NCBI GenBank assembly: GCA_934502905.1 | Contig: CAKSVK010000017.1 | Location: 1-33,493 of the forward strand | Reading direction: 5' to 3' | DNA length: 33,493 nt | Source: an uncultured Chitinophagaceae bacterium | GTDB taxonomy: Bacteria > Bacteroidota > Bacteroidia > Chitinophagales > Chitinophagaceae | Part shown: in pieces, positions 1 to 6,390 of the stretch | How positions within the stretch are numbered: position 1 is the first letter of the stretch | How the letters are laid out: each line of letters starts with the position of its first letter | Made by a program: the position numbers and the translations under genes | Notes under the pieces: model-generated | Told to the model about the DNA's origin: nothing | Seen by the model: the letters and a program-made list of their open reading frames with translations, nothing else | The model's database searches: none

Positions 1-647
1 GTCATATCCATCCGGTCTGTAAAAGATTTGTTTTCTATGGAGATAGGAGAAGGGTTCCTGCTAAAGGGCTCATATGCATAAAGATGATCGCTCTCTGTGG
101 TTTTGTTGCTGCCTTTACCGATGACCTGGTTGGATGCAATGGTGTACCGGGGAGTGCCCGGGTTATTTTCCGGTTGCCCGGAGGGGCTTTCTGTGGCAAC
201 GGGCTTCTGTTCCTCTTTTTGGGGAAGGGAAGTATTTTTTTCTGAAGTCACATTTTCCGGCACATCTTCTTTGAAGATAAGCTGGTTGACCGCAACGAAC
301 ATGACCCCTATAAATGCCGCCGCTGCCAGCGCCCTGAACAGCAGGCCATTCTTTTTACGGAGGGGCACTATTTTAGGTTCATGCAGCATTTGCTGAATAT
401 TGCCCCAGGCGTTATACGGAACGGGTTCCTGCGCGTCAAAAAGTTTTTGTTTAAATACTACCAGGTCTCCATGCTCAAGGTCACGACATATGTTATCCCA
501 TGCCGTTTCCGGCGGCTGTTCTTCTGTATGGAAGAGCTTTTGCTTAAATACCACAAGATCCCCGTTATCCAGGTCATGGATCACCCTGTTCCAGAGATGC
601 TCCGGGGGCGGTACTTCGTGGTTATATATTTTCTCCTTCCATTCCAT
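1..647 (-). CDS. Membrane protein with tandem repeats, putative anti-sigma partner (partial)
   Basis: This ORF runs off the left edge of the window, so its C-terminus is missing; 215 codons are visible. The ATG at 647 lies 14 nt after the stop of the ECF sigma gene, so the two are probably co-transcribed. The N-terminal ~95 residues look cytoplasmic and contain a 31-residue repeat anchored by Trp19, Trp50 and Trp81; the segment GDLVVFKQKLF is identical in the first two units. A single hydrophobic segment follows at about residues 101-123, preceded by RKK. The remainder, rich in Glu, Pro, Ser and Asn, would be periplasmic. A one-pass membrane protein directly after an ECF sigma gene is the usual position of an anti-sigma factor, but I see no zinc anti-sigma motif (HxxxCxxC). 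The anti-sigma role is inferred from position and topology only. Confidence 0.75.
   Translation of the reverse strand, partial: MEWKEKIYNHEVPPPEHLWNRVIHDLDNGDLVVFKQKLFHTEEQPPETAWDNICRDLEHGDLVVFKQKLFDAQEPVPYNAWGNIQQMLHEPKIVPLRKKNGLLFRALAAAAFIGVMFVAVNQLIFKEDVPENVTSEKNTSLPQKEEQKPVATESPSGQPENNPGTPRYTIASNQVIGKGSNKTTESDHLYAYEPFSRNPSPISIENKSFTDRMDM
408..593 (-). repeat. Two tandem 93-bp coding repeats in the putative anti-sigma gene
   Basis: Units at 593-501 and 500-408 each encode 31 residues starting at Trp. They share WxxxxxDLxxGDLVVFKQKLF and then diverge in a Glu/Pro-rich linker. A third, partial unit starts at Trp81 and leads into the membrane segment. Many nucleotide differences are at third codon positions, so the duplication is not recent and the protein repeat seems to be maintained. 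Confidence 0.8.
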
Positions 648-661
648 TGGGTTCGTTCAGG

Positions 662-1216
662 TCAGTGTTTTTGATAGGTCCTGATAATATTCTGTAATAT
701 AGCTTTGGCTCTTGCCAGTTGCGATTTACTTGTTCCTTCGCTGATGCCCATCATCTCCGCTATTTCCTTATGCGAGTATCCTTCAATCACATACAGGTTA
801 AAAACGGTCTTATAGCCAGGTGACAGTTGCCGGATGATCGCCTGCAGGTCTTTGATGCTTAAACTATCCAGCGCCGAGGCATCCCTGGCTTCCATTACAT
901 TTTCGTGCGTTTCGGTAACAGGATATACATTGGCTTTCCTGCGGTAATGCTCAATGGCAGTATTTACGAAAATGCGCCGTATCCATCCTTCAAATGAGCC
1001 TTCGCCCCGGTACATGCCCAAATTCCTGAAGACTTTCACAAAACCATCCTGCAGGATGTCCTGTGCGTCGTCATTTTGTCCGGCATACCGAAGGCTGACT
1101 GCGTACATTTTAGGAGAGAACCGCTTATACAGTTCCTCCTGCATTTTTCTATCTCCCTCAAGGCATCCTCTTATCAAGTCGCTCTCAGGTATGATATGGT
1201 TGCTTTGTTCAGACAC
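662..1216 (-). CDS. ECF-type RNA polymerase sigma factor
   Basis: An ECF sigma factor of 184 aa, the normal size for the group. Region 2 is visible from DLIRGCLEGDRK through the ILQDGFVKVFRNL segment and FEGWIRRIFVN, which match the core-binding and -10 recognition helices. Region 4 is the C-terminal helix-turn-helix GYSHKEIAEMMGISEGTSKS followed by QLARAKAIL. The start codon is GTG at 1216; no in-frame ATG lies before region 2, so GTG is preferred. It sits 23 nt downstream of rdgB and 14 nt before the repeat-containing membrane protein, which is its likely regulator. The targets are not evident in the window. Confidence 0.93.
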   Translation of the reverse strand: MSEQSNHIIPESDLIRGCLEGDRKMQEELYKRFSPKMYAVSLRYAGQNDDAQDILQDGFVKVFRNLGMYRGEGSFEGWIRRIFVNTAIEHYRRKANVYPVTETHENVMEARDASALDSLSIKDLQAIIRQLSPGYKTVFNLYVIEGYSHKEIAEMMGISEGTSKSQLARAKAILQNIIRTYQKH

Positions 1217-1239
1217 TTTTTAAATAAATTCTATAAAAA

Positions 1240-1830
1240 TCAGGTAAAATTTTCATTTGTCAACAAAAAGCCGGTCAATTTTGAAACGGCTTTACTACGG
1301 TGGCTGTACCGGTTCTTTTCTTCGAGCGACATTTCTGCAAACGTCCGGGTGTCGCCTTCCGGCACAAATACAGGATCATATCCAAAGCCATCTGTTCCCC
1401 TGGGTTCCTCAGCGATCCTGCCTTCGCAAATGCCGGCGAATGTATGCTCTACCTCATTAATTATCAATGATATAATAGTTTTGAACCGGGCCCGCCTGTC
1501 CGTTTTGCCCTCCATGTTGCGCAGCAGCTTCTCCACATTTTTGGAAAAATCCCTGTCATCGCCTGCATACCGGGCGCTTTTTACCCCGGGCTCTCCCTGC
1601 AGCGCATCCACTTCAAGCCCCGTATCCTCACCGAAGCAGCTGAGCCCGGTAAGCCGGTAAATAGTCCCGGATTTTTCCCTTGCATTTTCTTCCAGGGTAT
1701 GGTGCGGTTCGGGAATGTCGATGATAATGCCGGCATCCCGCATGGTGATCAACTCGAATTTTCCTGCCAGCAGCGGCTTGATCTCGTTTACTTTATGTTG
1801 ATTGGAGGTAGCGAAAATTAGTTTTTGCAT
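1240..1830 (-). CDS. rdgB: Non-canonical purine NTP pyrophosphatase, RdgB/HAM1 family
   Basis: A house-cleaning enzyme that hydrolyses dITP, dXTP, ITP and XTP to the monophosphates plus pyrophosphate, keeping deaminated purines out of DNA and RNA. At 196 aa it has the family's usual length. Family motifs are visible: the N-terminal FATSNQHKVNEI (phosphate-binding loop), EDTGLEVDAL followed by PGVKSARYAG, the base-recognition GFGYDPVFVPEG, and the C-terminal EMSLEEKNRYSHRSKA (family SHRxKA). It is 8 nt downstream of the HolD-like gene and 23 nt upstream of the ECF sigma gene, so it appears to be in a minus-strand operon. The grouping with a possible replication protein fits a DNA-maintenance role. 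Confidence 0.96.
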   Translation of the reverse strand: MQKLIFATSNQHKVNEIKPLLAGKFELITMRDAGIIIDIPEPHHTLEENAREKSGTIYRLTGLSCFGEDTGLEVDALQGEPGVKSARYAGDDRDFSKNVEKLLRNMEGKTDRRARFKTIISLIINEVEHTFAGICEGRIAEEPRGTDGFGYDPVFVPEGDTRTFAEMSLEEKNRYSHRSKAVSKLTGFLLTNENFT

Positions 1831-1838
1831 AGTTTCAG

Positions 1839-2348
1839 CTATAGTTCAAAAAGTGCCTGTAGTGCCTTCCACAGTGCGGATTTTAGTGATTTATCCCCCT
1901 GTATAACCGCCAGGTCGGGGGCGGAAAGGTAACTAATATTATTATGTTTATATATCTGGAAATGGGGAAACTGCATGGGAAGCCCGATCTCATCAGGTAT
2001 TACACCCAGTAGCAGCATTTTTGCGGGCTGCGTCTCTGCCTGCAGCGTCTGGTAGCTTTCGGGCGTCCGGTGAAGGTTAAAGAGGGCGACATCTTTCATC
2101 GAAAGCTTGCAGGCATTGAGGACGCCGGTAAAAAATTCGAATAACTCGTTGCTCAAGTAAGGAGCATCGCTATGGTTTACCAGTACCGTGATATTTCCGG
2201 CATTATCACCCATATATTTGGGCGTATGCCTCGCAGGGTCCGGCGGCGGTTCATCTTTTGTTGCCGGGTGGTGATCTTCGGCAAACAACGGGAGGGTATA
2301 CAGTCTTGCCACTGTTTCGGAAGATAATTTTAAACCTTTTAAGCTCAT
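1839..2348 (-). CDS. Conserved hypothetical protein, possible HolD-like (DNA polymerase III psi) protein
   Basis: A soluble 169-aa protein with no signal peptide or membrane segment. Its layout resembles the psi subunit of DNA polymerase III: a beta strand ITVLVNHSD, a helix LSNELFEFFTGVL, the segment MKDVALFNL, a strand AKMLLLGV, a region with PHFQIY, then a terminal helix SLKSALWKALQALF. E. coli HolD has comparable spacing and also ends in an 'RAALW' helix as I recall it. This comes from remembered sequence and is suggestive only. It starts a minus-strand run with rdgB (8 nt apart) and is divergent from ilvE across a 64-bp gap. If not HolD-like, it is an unclassified Bacteroidota protein. 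Confidence 0.7.
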   Translation of the reverse strand: MSLKGLKLSSETVARLYTLPLFAEDHHPATKDEPPPDPARHTPKYMGDNAGNITVLVNHSDAPYLSNELFEFFTGVLNACKLSMKDVALFNLHRTPESYQTLQAETQPAKMLLLGVIPDEIGLPMQFPHFQIYKHNNISYLSAPDLAVIQGDKSLKSALWKALQALFEL

Positions 2349-2412
2349 AAACTATTTAATAGGCCTGTAATAGCAAAGTTTTTTCGTTTCTTTGCAGCAA
2401 AAATAAACTTTT

Positions 2413-3477
2413 ATGGTAGCCGCATTGGATATTCAGGTTACAAAAGTTAAGAAAAGCAAATTAAGCGATCTTAGCCTGGATAATTTAGCGTTTGGAAAAC
2501 ATTTTACAGATCACATGTTGGTAGCAGAATATGCCGATGGGCAGTGGACAAGCGTCGACATTTTACCTTACCAACCGCTCACATTAGACCCCTCACTGGC
2601 GGCCATTCATTACGGACAATCCATTTTTGAAGGCATCAAAGCGTATAAAGATGCTTCCGGAAATGCCTTTATATTCCGCCCGTACGATAACCTCAAACGT
2701 TTTAATTTGTCGGCACAACGCATGAATATGCCGGAAGTGCCGGAAGAGATATTTATTGAGGGAATGCGCAGGCTGATCGAAGTGGATAAGAGCTGGATCC
2801 CTAATAAAAAAGAACATTCACTTTATATCCGCCCTTTCATGTTTGCTACGGACTGTATGCTGGGAGTGCGCCCTTCCGAGACGTATAAATTCCTGATCAT
2901 TCTCAGTCCGGCAGGACCTTATTTTCCACGTCCCATGAGGATATTGGTAGAGGAAAAATATACCCGTGCCGTTAAGGGCGGTGTGGGTTTTGCAAAAAAT
3001 GCCGGTAATTATGGCGGCAGCCTGCTGGCAGCTACCGAAGCGCAGGCAAAAGGGTACGACCAGGTGTTGTGGACCGACCCTGTAGAGCATAAATGGTTGC
3101 AGGAAGTAGGGATGATGAATGTGTTTTTTGTATTGGGAGATACGGTTGTTACCCCGTCCCTGGAAGAAGGGACCATCCTGAATGGCGTTACCCGCAACAG
3201 TGTTATAACCGTGTTGAGAGACATGGGCAGAAAAGTAGAAGAAAGACCGGTAAATGTAGACGAAATAATTGCTGCCCATAAAGCAGGTAACCTGAAAGAA
3301 GTATTTGGTACCGGCACTGCTGCTACCATTGCCTATATTTCAACGCTTGCGTATGGCGACTATGTAATGGACTTCTCGGAGAAAGACTGGGGATTGAGCA
3401 CAGAAGTGAAGCGCAGGTTAACTGCCATCCGCGACAAGGAAATGCCGGATACGCATAACTGGTTGCTGAATGTGTAA
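2413..3477 (+). CDS. ilvE: Branched-chain amino acid aminotransferase
   Basis: A PLP-dependent fold-type IV enzyme that interconverts leucine, isoleucine and valine with their 2-oxo acids using 2-oxoglutarate/glutamate, in the cytoplasm. The 354-aa length and the N-terminal extension fit the BCAT group II (eukaryote-like) form. Visible signatures are HYGQSIFEGIKAY near the start, LYIRPFMFAT, the probable PLP lysine K195 in GFAKNAGNYGG, QEVGMMNVFF, and the phosphate-binding GTGTAATI near the C-terminus. The ATG at 2413 is preceded by an A-rich leader without a Shine-Dalgarno sequence, common in Bacteroidota. It appears monocistronic, ending in the terminator at 3531-3556. Confidence 0.97.
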   Translation: MVAALDIQVTKVKKSKLSDLSLDNLAFGKHFTDHMLVAEYADGQWTSVDILPYQPLTLDPSLAAIHYGQSIFEGIKAYKDASGNAFIFRPYDNLKRFNLSAQRMNMPEVPEEIFIEGMRRLIEVDKSWIPNKKEHSLYIRPFMFATDCMLGVRPSETYKFLIILSPAGPYFPRPMRILVEEKYTRAVKGGVGFAKNAGNYGGSLLAATEAQAKGYDQVLWTDPVEHKWLQEVGMMNVFFVLGDTVVTPSLEEGTILNGVTRNSVITVLRDMGRKVEERPVNVDEIIAAHKAGNLKEVFGTGTAATIAYISTLAYGDYVMDFSEKDWGLSTEVKRRLTAIRDKEMPDTHNWLLNV

Positions 3478-3500
3478 GTGATCGTTGCAGGATATTGGTC

Positions 3501-3556
3501 AGTCCATCAAATGGACTCATTATATTACAGGGTTCCGGATATCCGGAACCTTTTTT
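3501..3556 (+). terminator. Terminator after ilvE with a second hairpin upstream
   Basis: A perfect 20-bp palindrome, GGTTCCGGATATCCGGAACC at 3531-3550, is followed directly by six T residues: a textbook intrinsic terminator for ilvE. A separate inverted repeat (AGTCCAT / ATGGACT around a 3-nt loop, 3501-3517) lies just before it and could also fold in the ilvE 3' end. Confidence 0.88.
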
Positions 3557-3933
3557 ATATTAAGGTAAAGGTGCTGTCCGGGTATTTTTGTCTGTTCTGC
3601 CGGGTAAACGATCGGTGCAACTCAAGCACTTTGAAATTGATATAATCTTATAACGTCATTTCAGGCTGCTATAAATCAGTGACCTGGAAAGATTGCGTGA
3701 GGACATGCAATTGGGTGACCCGTTGCCCCTGCGCGCATCTTTGCAGTTTCTGACTCCGGATCCTCTATGTGCTGGACTGCTTCCAATGGTAGTTTTTGAA
3801 ATCTTTGGCAAGTCTGCATGCGGGCAACCGCAAACGAACGCGGCATACTGAAATAAGGTGAATATGGTACGGGTGGAAAAGCCACAACCGGCACTTCCAG
3901 TATATTTGCATTCTCTGACAATAAAAGACAACA
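3557..3933. other. Intergenic region without a convincing gene
   Basis: About 375 bp between the ilvE terminator and the oligopeptidase gene. Minus-strand reading frames cross it but overlap each other, have unusual Pro/Cys-rich composition and match no family I know. The only supported signal is a TATATTTG at 3901-3908 fitting the Bacteroidota -7 element (TAnnTTTG), about 25 nt before the oligopeptidase ATG. No clear TTTG lies 19-21 nt upstream of it. Confidence 0.5.
3901..3908 (+). promoter_or_regulatory. Candidate -7 element for the M3 oligopeptidase gene
   Basis: TATATTTG matches TAnnTTTG exactly. Transcription would begin near 3915, leaving a leader of about 19 nt before the ATG at 3934. 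The matching -33 TTTG is absent, so this is only a half-match. Confidence 0.35.
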
Positions 3934-5955
3934 ATGAATAATATTTTTTTCAGTCTTTTTCATACGCCGTTTGAATCCGTTCCGTTTTCGAAAATTCCTT
4001 CCGAAGCTTATAAGGACGAGATCGTAAAAGGTATTGCGGAAGCAACGGCGGAAGTGAACCGCATAGCAGATAACCGGGAGGCCCCTGACTTCGATAACAC
4101 CGTGGCAGCATTGGAACGTAGCGGTAAGCCTTTAAATATCGCCAGCTCCGTTTTTTTTAACCTTACCTCGGCGGAAACGAACGATACCCTGGAAAAAATA
4201 AAAGAAGAGGTATCACCCTTACTGGCTGCTTTCAGTAATGATATAACCCTCAATGAAAAGCTTTTCCGGCGGATAGAAGCAGTGCACAGCAACCAGGACA
4301 ATACCCCGCTTACCGGGGAGGAAGCCCGGCTGCTGGATAAAACCTATAAACGTTTTACGCGTAACGGTGCGCTGCTGGATCCTGCCGATAAGGAAAAGCT
4401 CCGGAAGATAGACCAGGAGCTGGCCAACCTGACGGTGAAATTTTCCCGGCATGTGCTGCAGGATACCAATGACTATTGGCTGCACCTCACCGAACAGGCA
4501 GATGTGGAAGGCATTCCTGATTCTATCCTGGGCATGGCTGCTGCAGAAGCAGCTTCCAGGAAGCTGGACGGTTGGGTATTCACATTGCAGTATCCCAGTT
4601 ATGTTCCGTTTATGACCTACGCCACCAACAGGGAACGCCGCCGGCAATTATATATAGCGAATGCGCGCAAGGCTTTCGGCGATAATGAACGCAACAATGA
4701 ATCCATCGTAAAAAAAATTGTCTCATTAAGGCAGGAGCGGGCACAGTTGCTGGGGTTTGATACCCATGCCGGCTTTGTGCTGGAGGAAAGAATGGCGTCT
4801 GCACCTCCGATCGTAAATGATTTTCTTGCCGACCTGCTGGTGAAGGCGCGCCCTTTTGCCGAAAAGGATATTGAGGTGCTGAAAGAAATGGCTGCAGCAG
4901 ACGGTGTTAAGGAAATGATGCCTTATGACCACAGCTACTATGCTGAAAAGCTGCGGGTGGCGCGTTACAGTTATTCGGAAGAAGAAATAAAGCCCTATTT
5001 TTCCCTGCCCCTGGTGCAGCAGGCGGCTTTTGATGCCGCCGGGAAATTGTACGGACTTCGTTTTGAAAAACGGGATGATATTGAAGTATATCATGAAGAA
5101 GTGGAAGTATATGAAGTGCTGGAGAACGGGATGCATAAGGCGTTGTTATATACGGACTGGTTTCCCAGGAAGGGTAAAAGAGCGGGTGCATGGATGACTT
5201 CCTTCAGGGATCAGTCGGTTGAAGTTGGTGTGAACCACCGTCCGCATATCAGCATGGTAGGCAATTTTTCCCGTCCTAACGGAGATACCCCCTCGCTGCT
5301 GACATTCAACGAAGTAACGACCCTGTTCCATGAGTTCGGACATGCCCTGCACGGCATACTGGCAGACACGGTATTTGAAAGCCTGAGCGGCACCAGTGTT
5401 TATTGGGATTTTGTAGAACTGCCCTCACAGTTCATGGAGAACTACTGTTACGAAAAATCTTTCCTGTCCACTTTTGCGCGGCATTACAAAACGGGTGAAA
5501 TACTACCGGAAGAAAAAATAGACAGGATCGTTGCCTCTGCCAGCTTTATGGAAGGCTACCAGACACTCCGGCAATTGTCATTCGGCATACTGGATATGGC
5601 CTATCATACCAATCAGTTTAAAGAAAGCGACTCCCTGGAAGCTTTTGAAAAAACAACGATAAAGCAAACGACCCTGTATCCCAATATTGAGAAGACGGCG
5701 GTCAGTCCTTCGTTCTCCCACATATTTGCAGGCGGTTATGCCGCAGGATATTACAGCTATAAATGGTCGGAAGTGCTGGATGCCGATGCTTTTGAAGCGT
5801 TTAAAGAAAAAGGGATCTTTGATGCTGCTACTGCAGCAAAATTCAAAACACTTCTCAGCAAAGGAGGAACGGAAGATCCTATGGAGCTATATATTGCGTT
5901 CAGGGGTAGAAAGCCTAATCCCGAGGCGTTGTTGCGGCGCGCCGGGTTGGTGTAA
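3934..5955 (+). CDS. dcp: M3-family zinc metallopeptidase (peptidyl-dipeptidase Dcp / oligopeptidase A-like)
   Basis: Cytoplasmic zinc oligopeptidase that cleaves short peptides, either releasing C-terminal dipeptides (Dcp) or cutting internally (OpdA). The active-site motif is HEFGH at residues 466-470 (zinc ligands H466 and H470, catalytic E467). The third zinc ligand is probably E495 in FVELPSQFMEN. The 673-aa length is normal for the family, and the N-terminus FHTPFESVPFSKI aligns with the usual family start, supporting the ATG at 3934. No signal peptide is present. Other late family features are GGYAAGYYSYKWSEVLDADAF, which carries the substrate-binding tyrosines, and GGTEDPMELYIAFRGR. 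It is flanked by terminators, so it is probably monocistronic. Dcp and OpdA cannot be separated by eye. Confidence 0.95.
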   Translation: MNNIFFSLFHTPFESVPFSKIPSEAYKDEIVKGIAEATAEVNRIADNREAPDFDNTVAALERSGKPLNIASSVFFNLTSAETNDTLEKIKEEVSPLLAAFSNDITLNEKLFRRIEAVHSNQDNTPLTGEEARLLDKTYKRFTRNGALLDPADKEKLRKIDQELANLTVKFSRHVLQDTNDYWLHLTEQADVEGIPDSILGMAAAEAASRKLDGWVFTLQYPSYVPFMTYATNRERRRQLYIANARKAFGDNERNNESIVKKIVSLRQERAQLLGFDTHAGFVLEERMASAPPIVNDFLADLLVKARPFAEKDIEVLKEMAAADGVKEMMPYDHSYYAEKLRVARYSYSEEEIKPYFSLPLVQQAAFDAAGKLYGLRFEKRDDIEVYHEEVEVYEVLENGMHKALLYTDWFPRKGKRAGAWMTSFRDQSVEVGVNHRPHISMVGNFSRPNGDTPSLLTFNEVTTLFHEFGHALHGILADTVFESLSGTSVYWDFVELPSQFMENYCYEKSFLSTFARHYKTGEILPEEKIDRIVASASFMEGYQTLRQLSFGILDMAYHTNQFKESDSLEAFEKTTIKQTTLYPNIEKTAVSPSFSHIFAGGYAAGYYSYKWSEVLDADAFEAFKEKGIFDAATAAKFKTLLSKGGTEDPMELYIAFRGRKPNPEALLRRAGLV

Positions 5956-5981
5956 GCTGAATGTTGTTATAAAATTTTAAG

Positions 5982-6012
5982 AGCCATGCAGGTGATCCTG
6001 TATGGCTTTTTT
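5982..6012 (+). terminator. Intrinsic terminator after the M3 oligopeptidase
   Basis: AGCCATGCAGG and CCTGTATGGCT form an 11-bp stem with one G-U pair and a 4-nt loop, followed by six T residues. It starts 27 nt after the stop codon. Confidence 0.88.
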
Positions 6013-6177
6013 GATCAAAGGCATGGCAGGGATTTTCAGATGAATCCAATTCATTTCGTTCAAGCAATAACAGTGTTGAAATAATCTTCATCTCCTTTTT
6101 CCCGATAAGGTAAATGGATTTCCGGATCAGGTAAACGATAACAGTAATAGTAAAATAATATTGCGCCCAATTAGAAA

Positions 6178-6248
6178 CGGGTGCATTTCCCTTTGGTGAG
6201 CACTATTCTCATTGCGGAAAAATCGGAGATAAACAAATGCCGCAATAA
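6178..6248 (-). repeat. Dispersed repeat copy R1
   Basis: On the minus strand this segment aligns with the plus-strand segment 9724-9795 at roughly 80% identity with one gap. Shared blocks include GCATTTGTTTATC, GAGAATAGT and CTCACC. In this copy ATTGCGG and CCGCAAT can pair as a 7-bp stem around the GCATTTGTTTATC block. Confidence 0.7.
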
Positions 6249-6328
6249 TAGCTCAGGTTTTCGTTCTATACAATTTTTCCGGCAGGTGTCTCACCGGCCG
6301 GAAGCGGATACTACAGGTTAGGTATCAC

Positions 6329-6373
6329 CCGCCTGCGAAGATTTGAACTTTTTCACCGAAGGTAAATACGCCC
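6329..6373 (+). repeat. Dispersed repeat copy R3 (internally shortened)
   Basis: The first 23 nt match 9703-9725 with three differences (shared block ATTTGAACTTT). The stretch TCACCGAAGGTAAATAC matches 9774-9790 at 16 of 17 positions. The ~48 bp between these blocks in the 9703-9795 copy are missing here. It ends about 17 nt before the receptor start codon. Confidence 0.65.
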
Positions 6374-6390
6374 AGTTAAAATCCCGGTAT

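Larger units (their letters stand above)
6013..6390. other. Upstream region of the TonB-dependent receptor, with repeat copies
   Basis: No gene is visible in these ~380 bp. A TTG-initiated extension of the receptor ORF to 6343 is judged spurious. The region contains two members of a dispersed repeat: one on the minus strand (6178-6248) and a shortened one on the plus strand (6329-6373) that ends shortly before the receptor start. I see no recognisable riboswitch (no B12 box) and no clear Fur box by eye. Confidence 0.6.

Noticed and set aside
3656..3963. Two overlapping minus-strand frames upstream of the oligopeptidase gene
   Set aside because: They overlap each other, one extends into the start of the oligopeptidase gene, and the predicted peptides have odd composition with no recognisable motif.
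6343..6390. N-terminal extension of the TonB-dependent receptor from TTG 6343
   Set aside because: It would put 16 polar residues before a clear signal peptide, and the DNA belongs to a dispersed repeat. The ATG at 6391 is the sensible start.
6013..6390. A riboswitch upstream of the siderophore-type receptor
   Set aside because: No B12 box or other recognised aptamer core is visible. The structured parts are explained by repeat copies, one of which is on the opposite strand.
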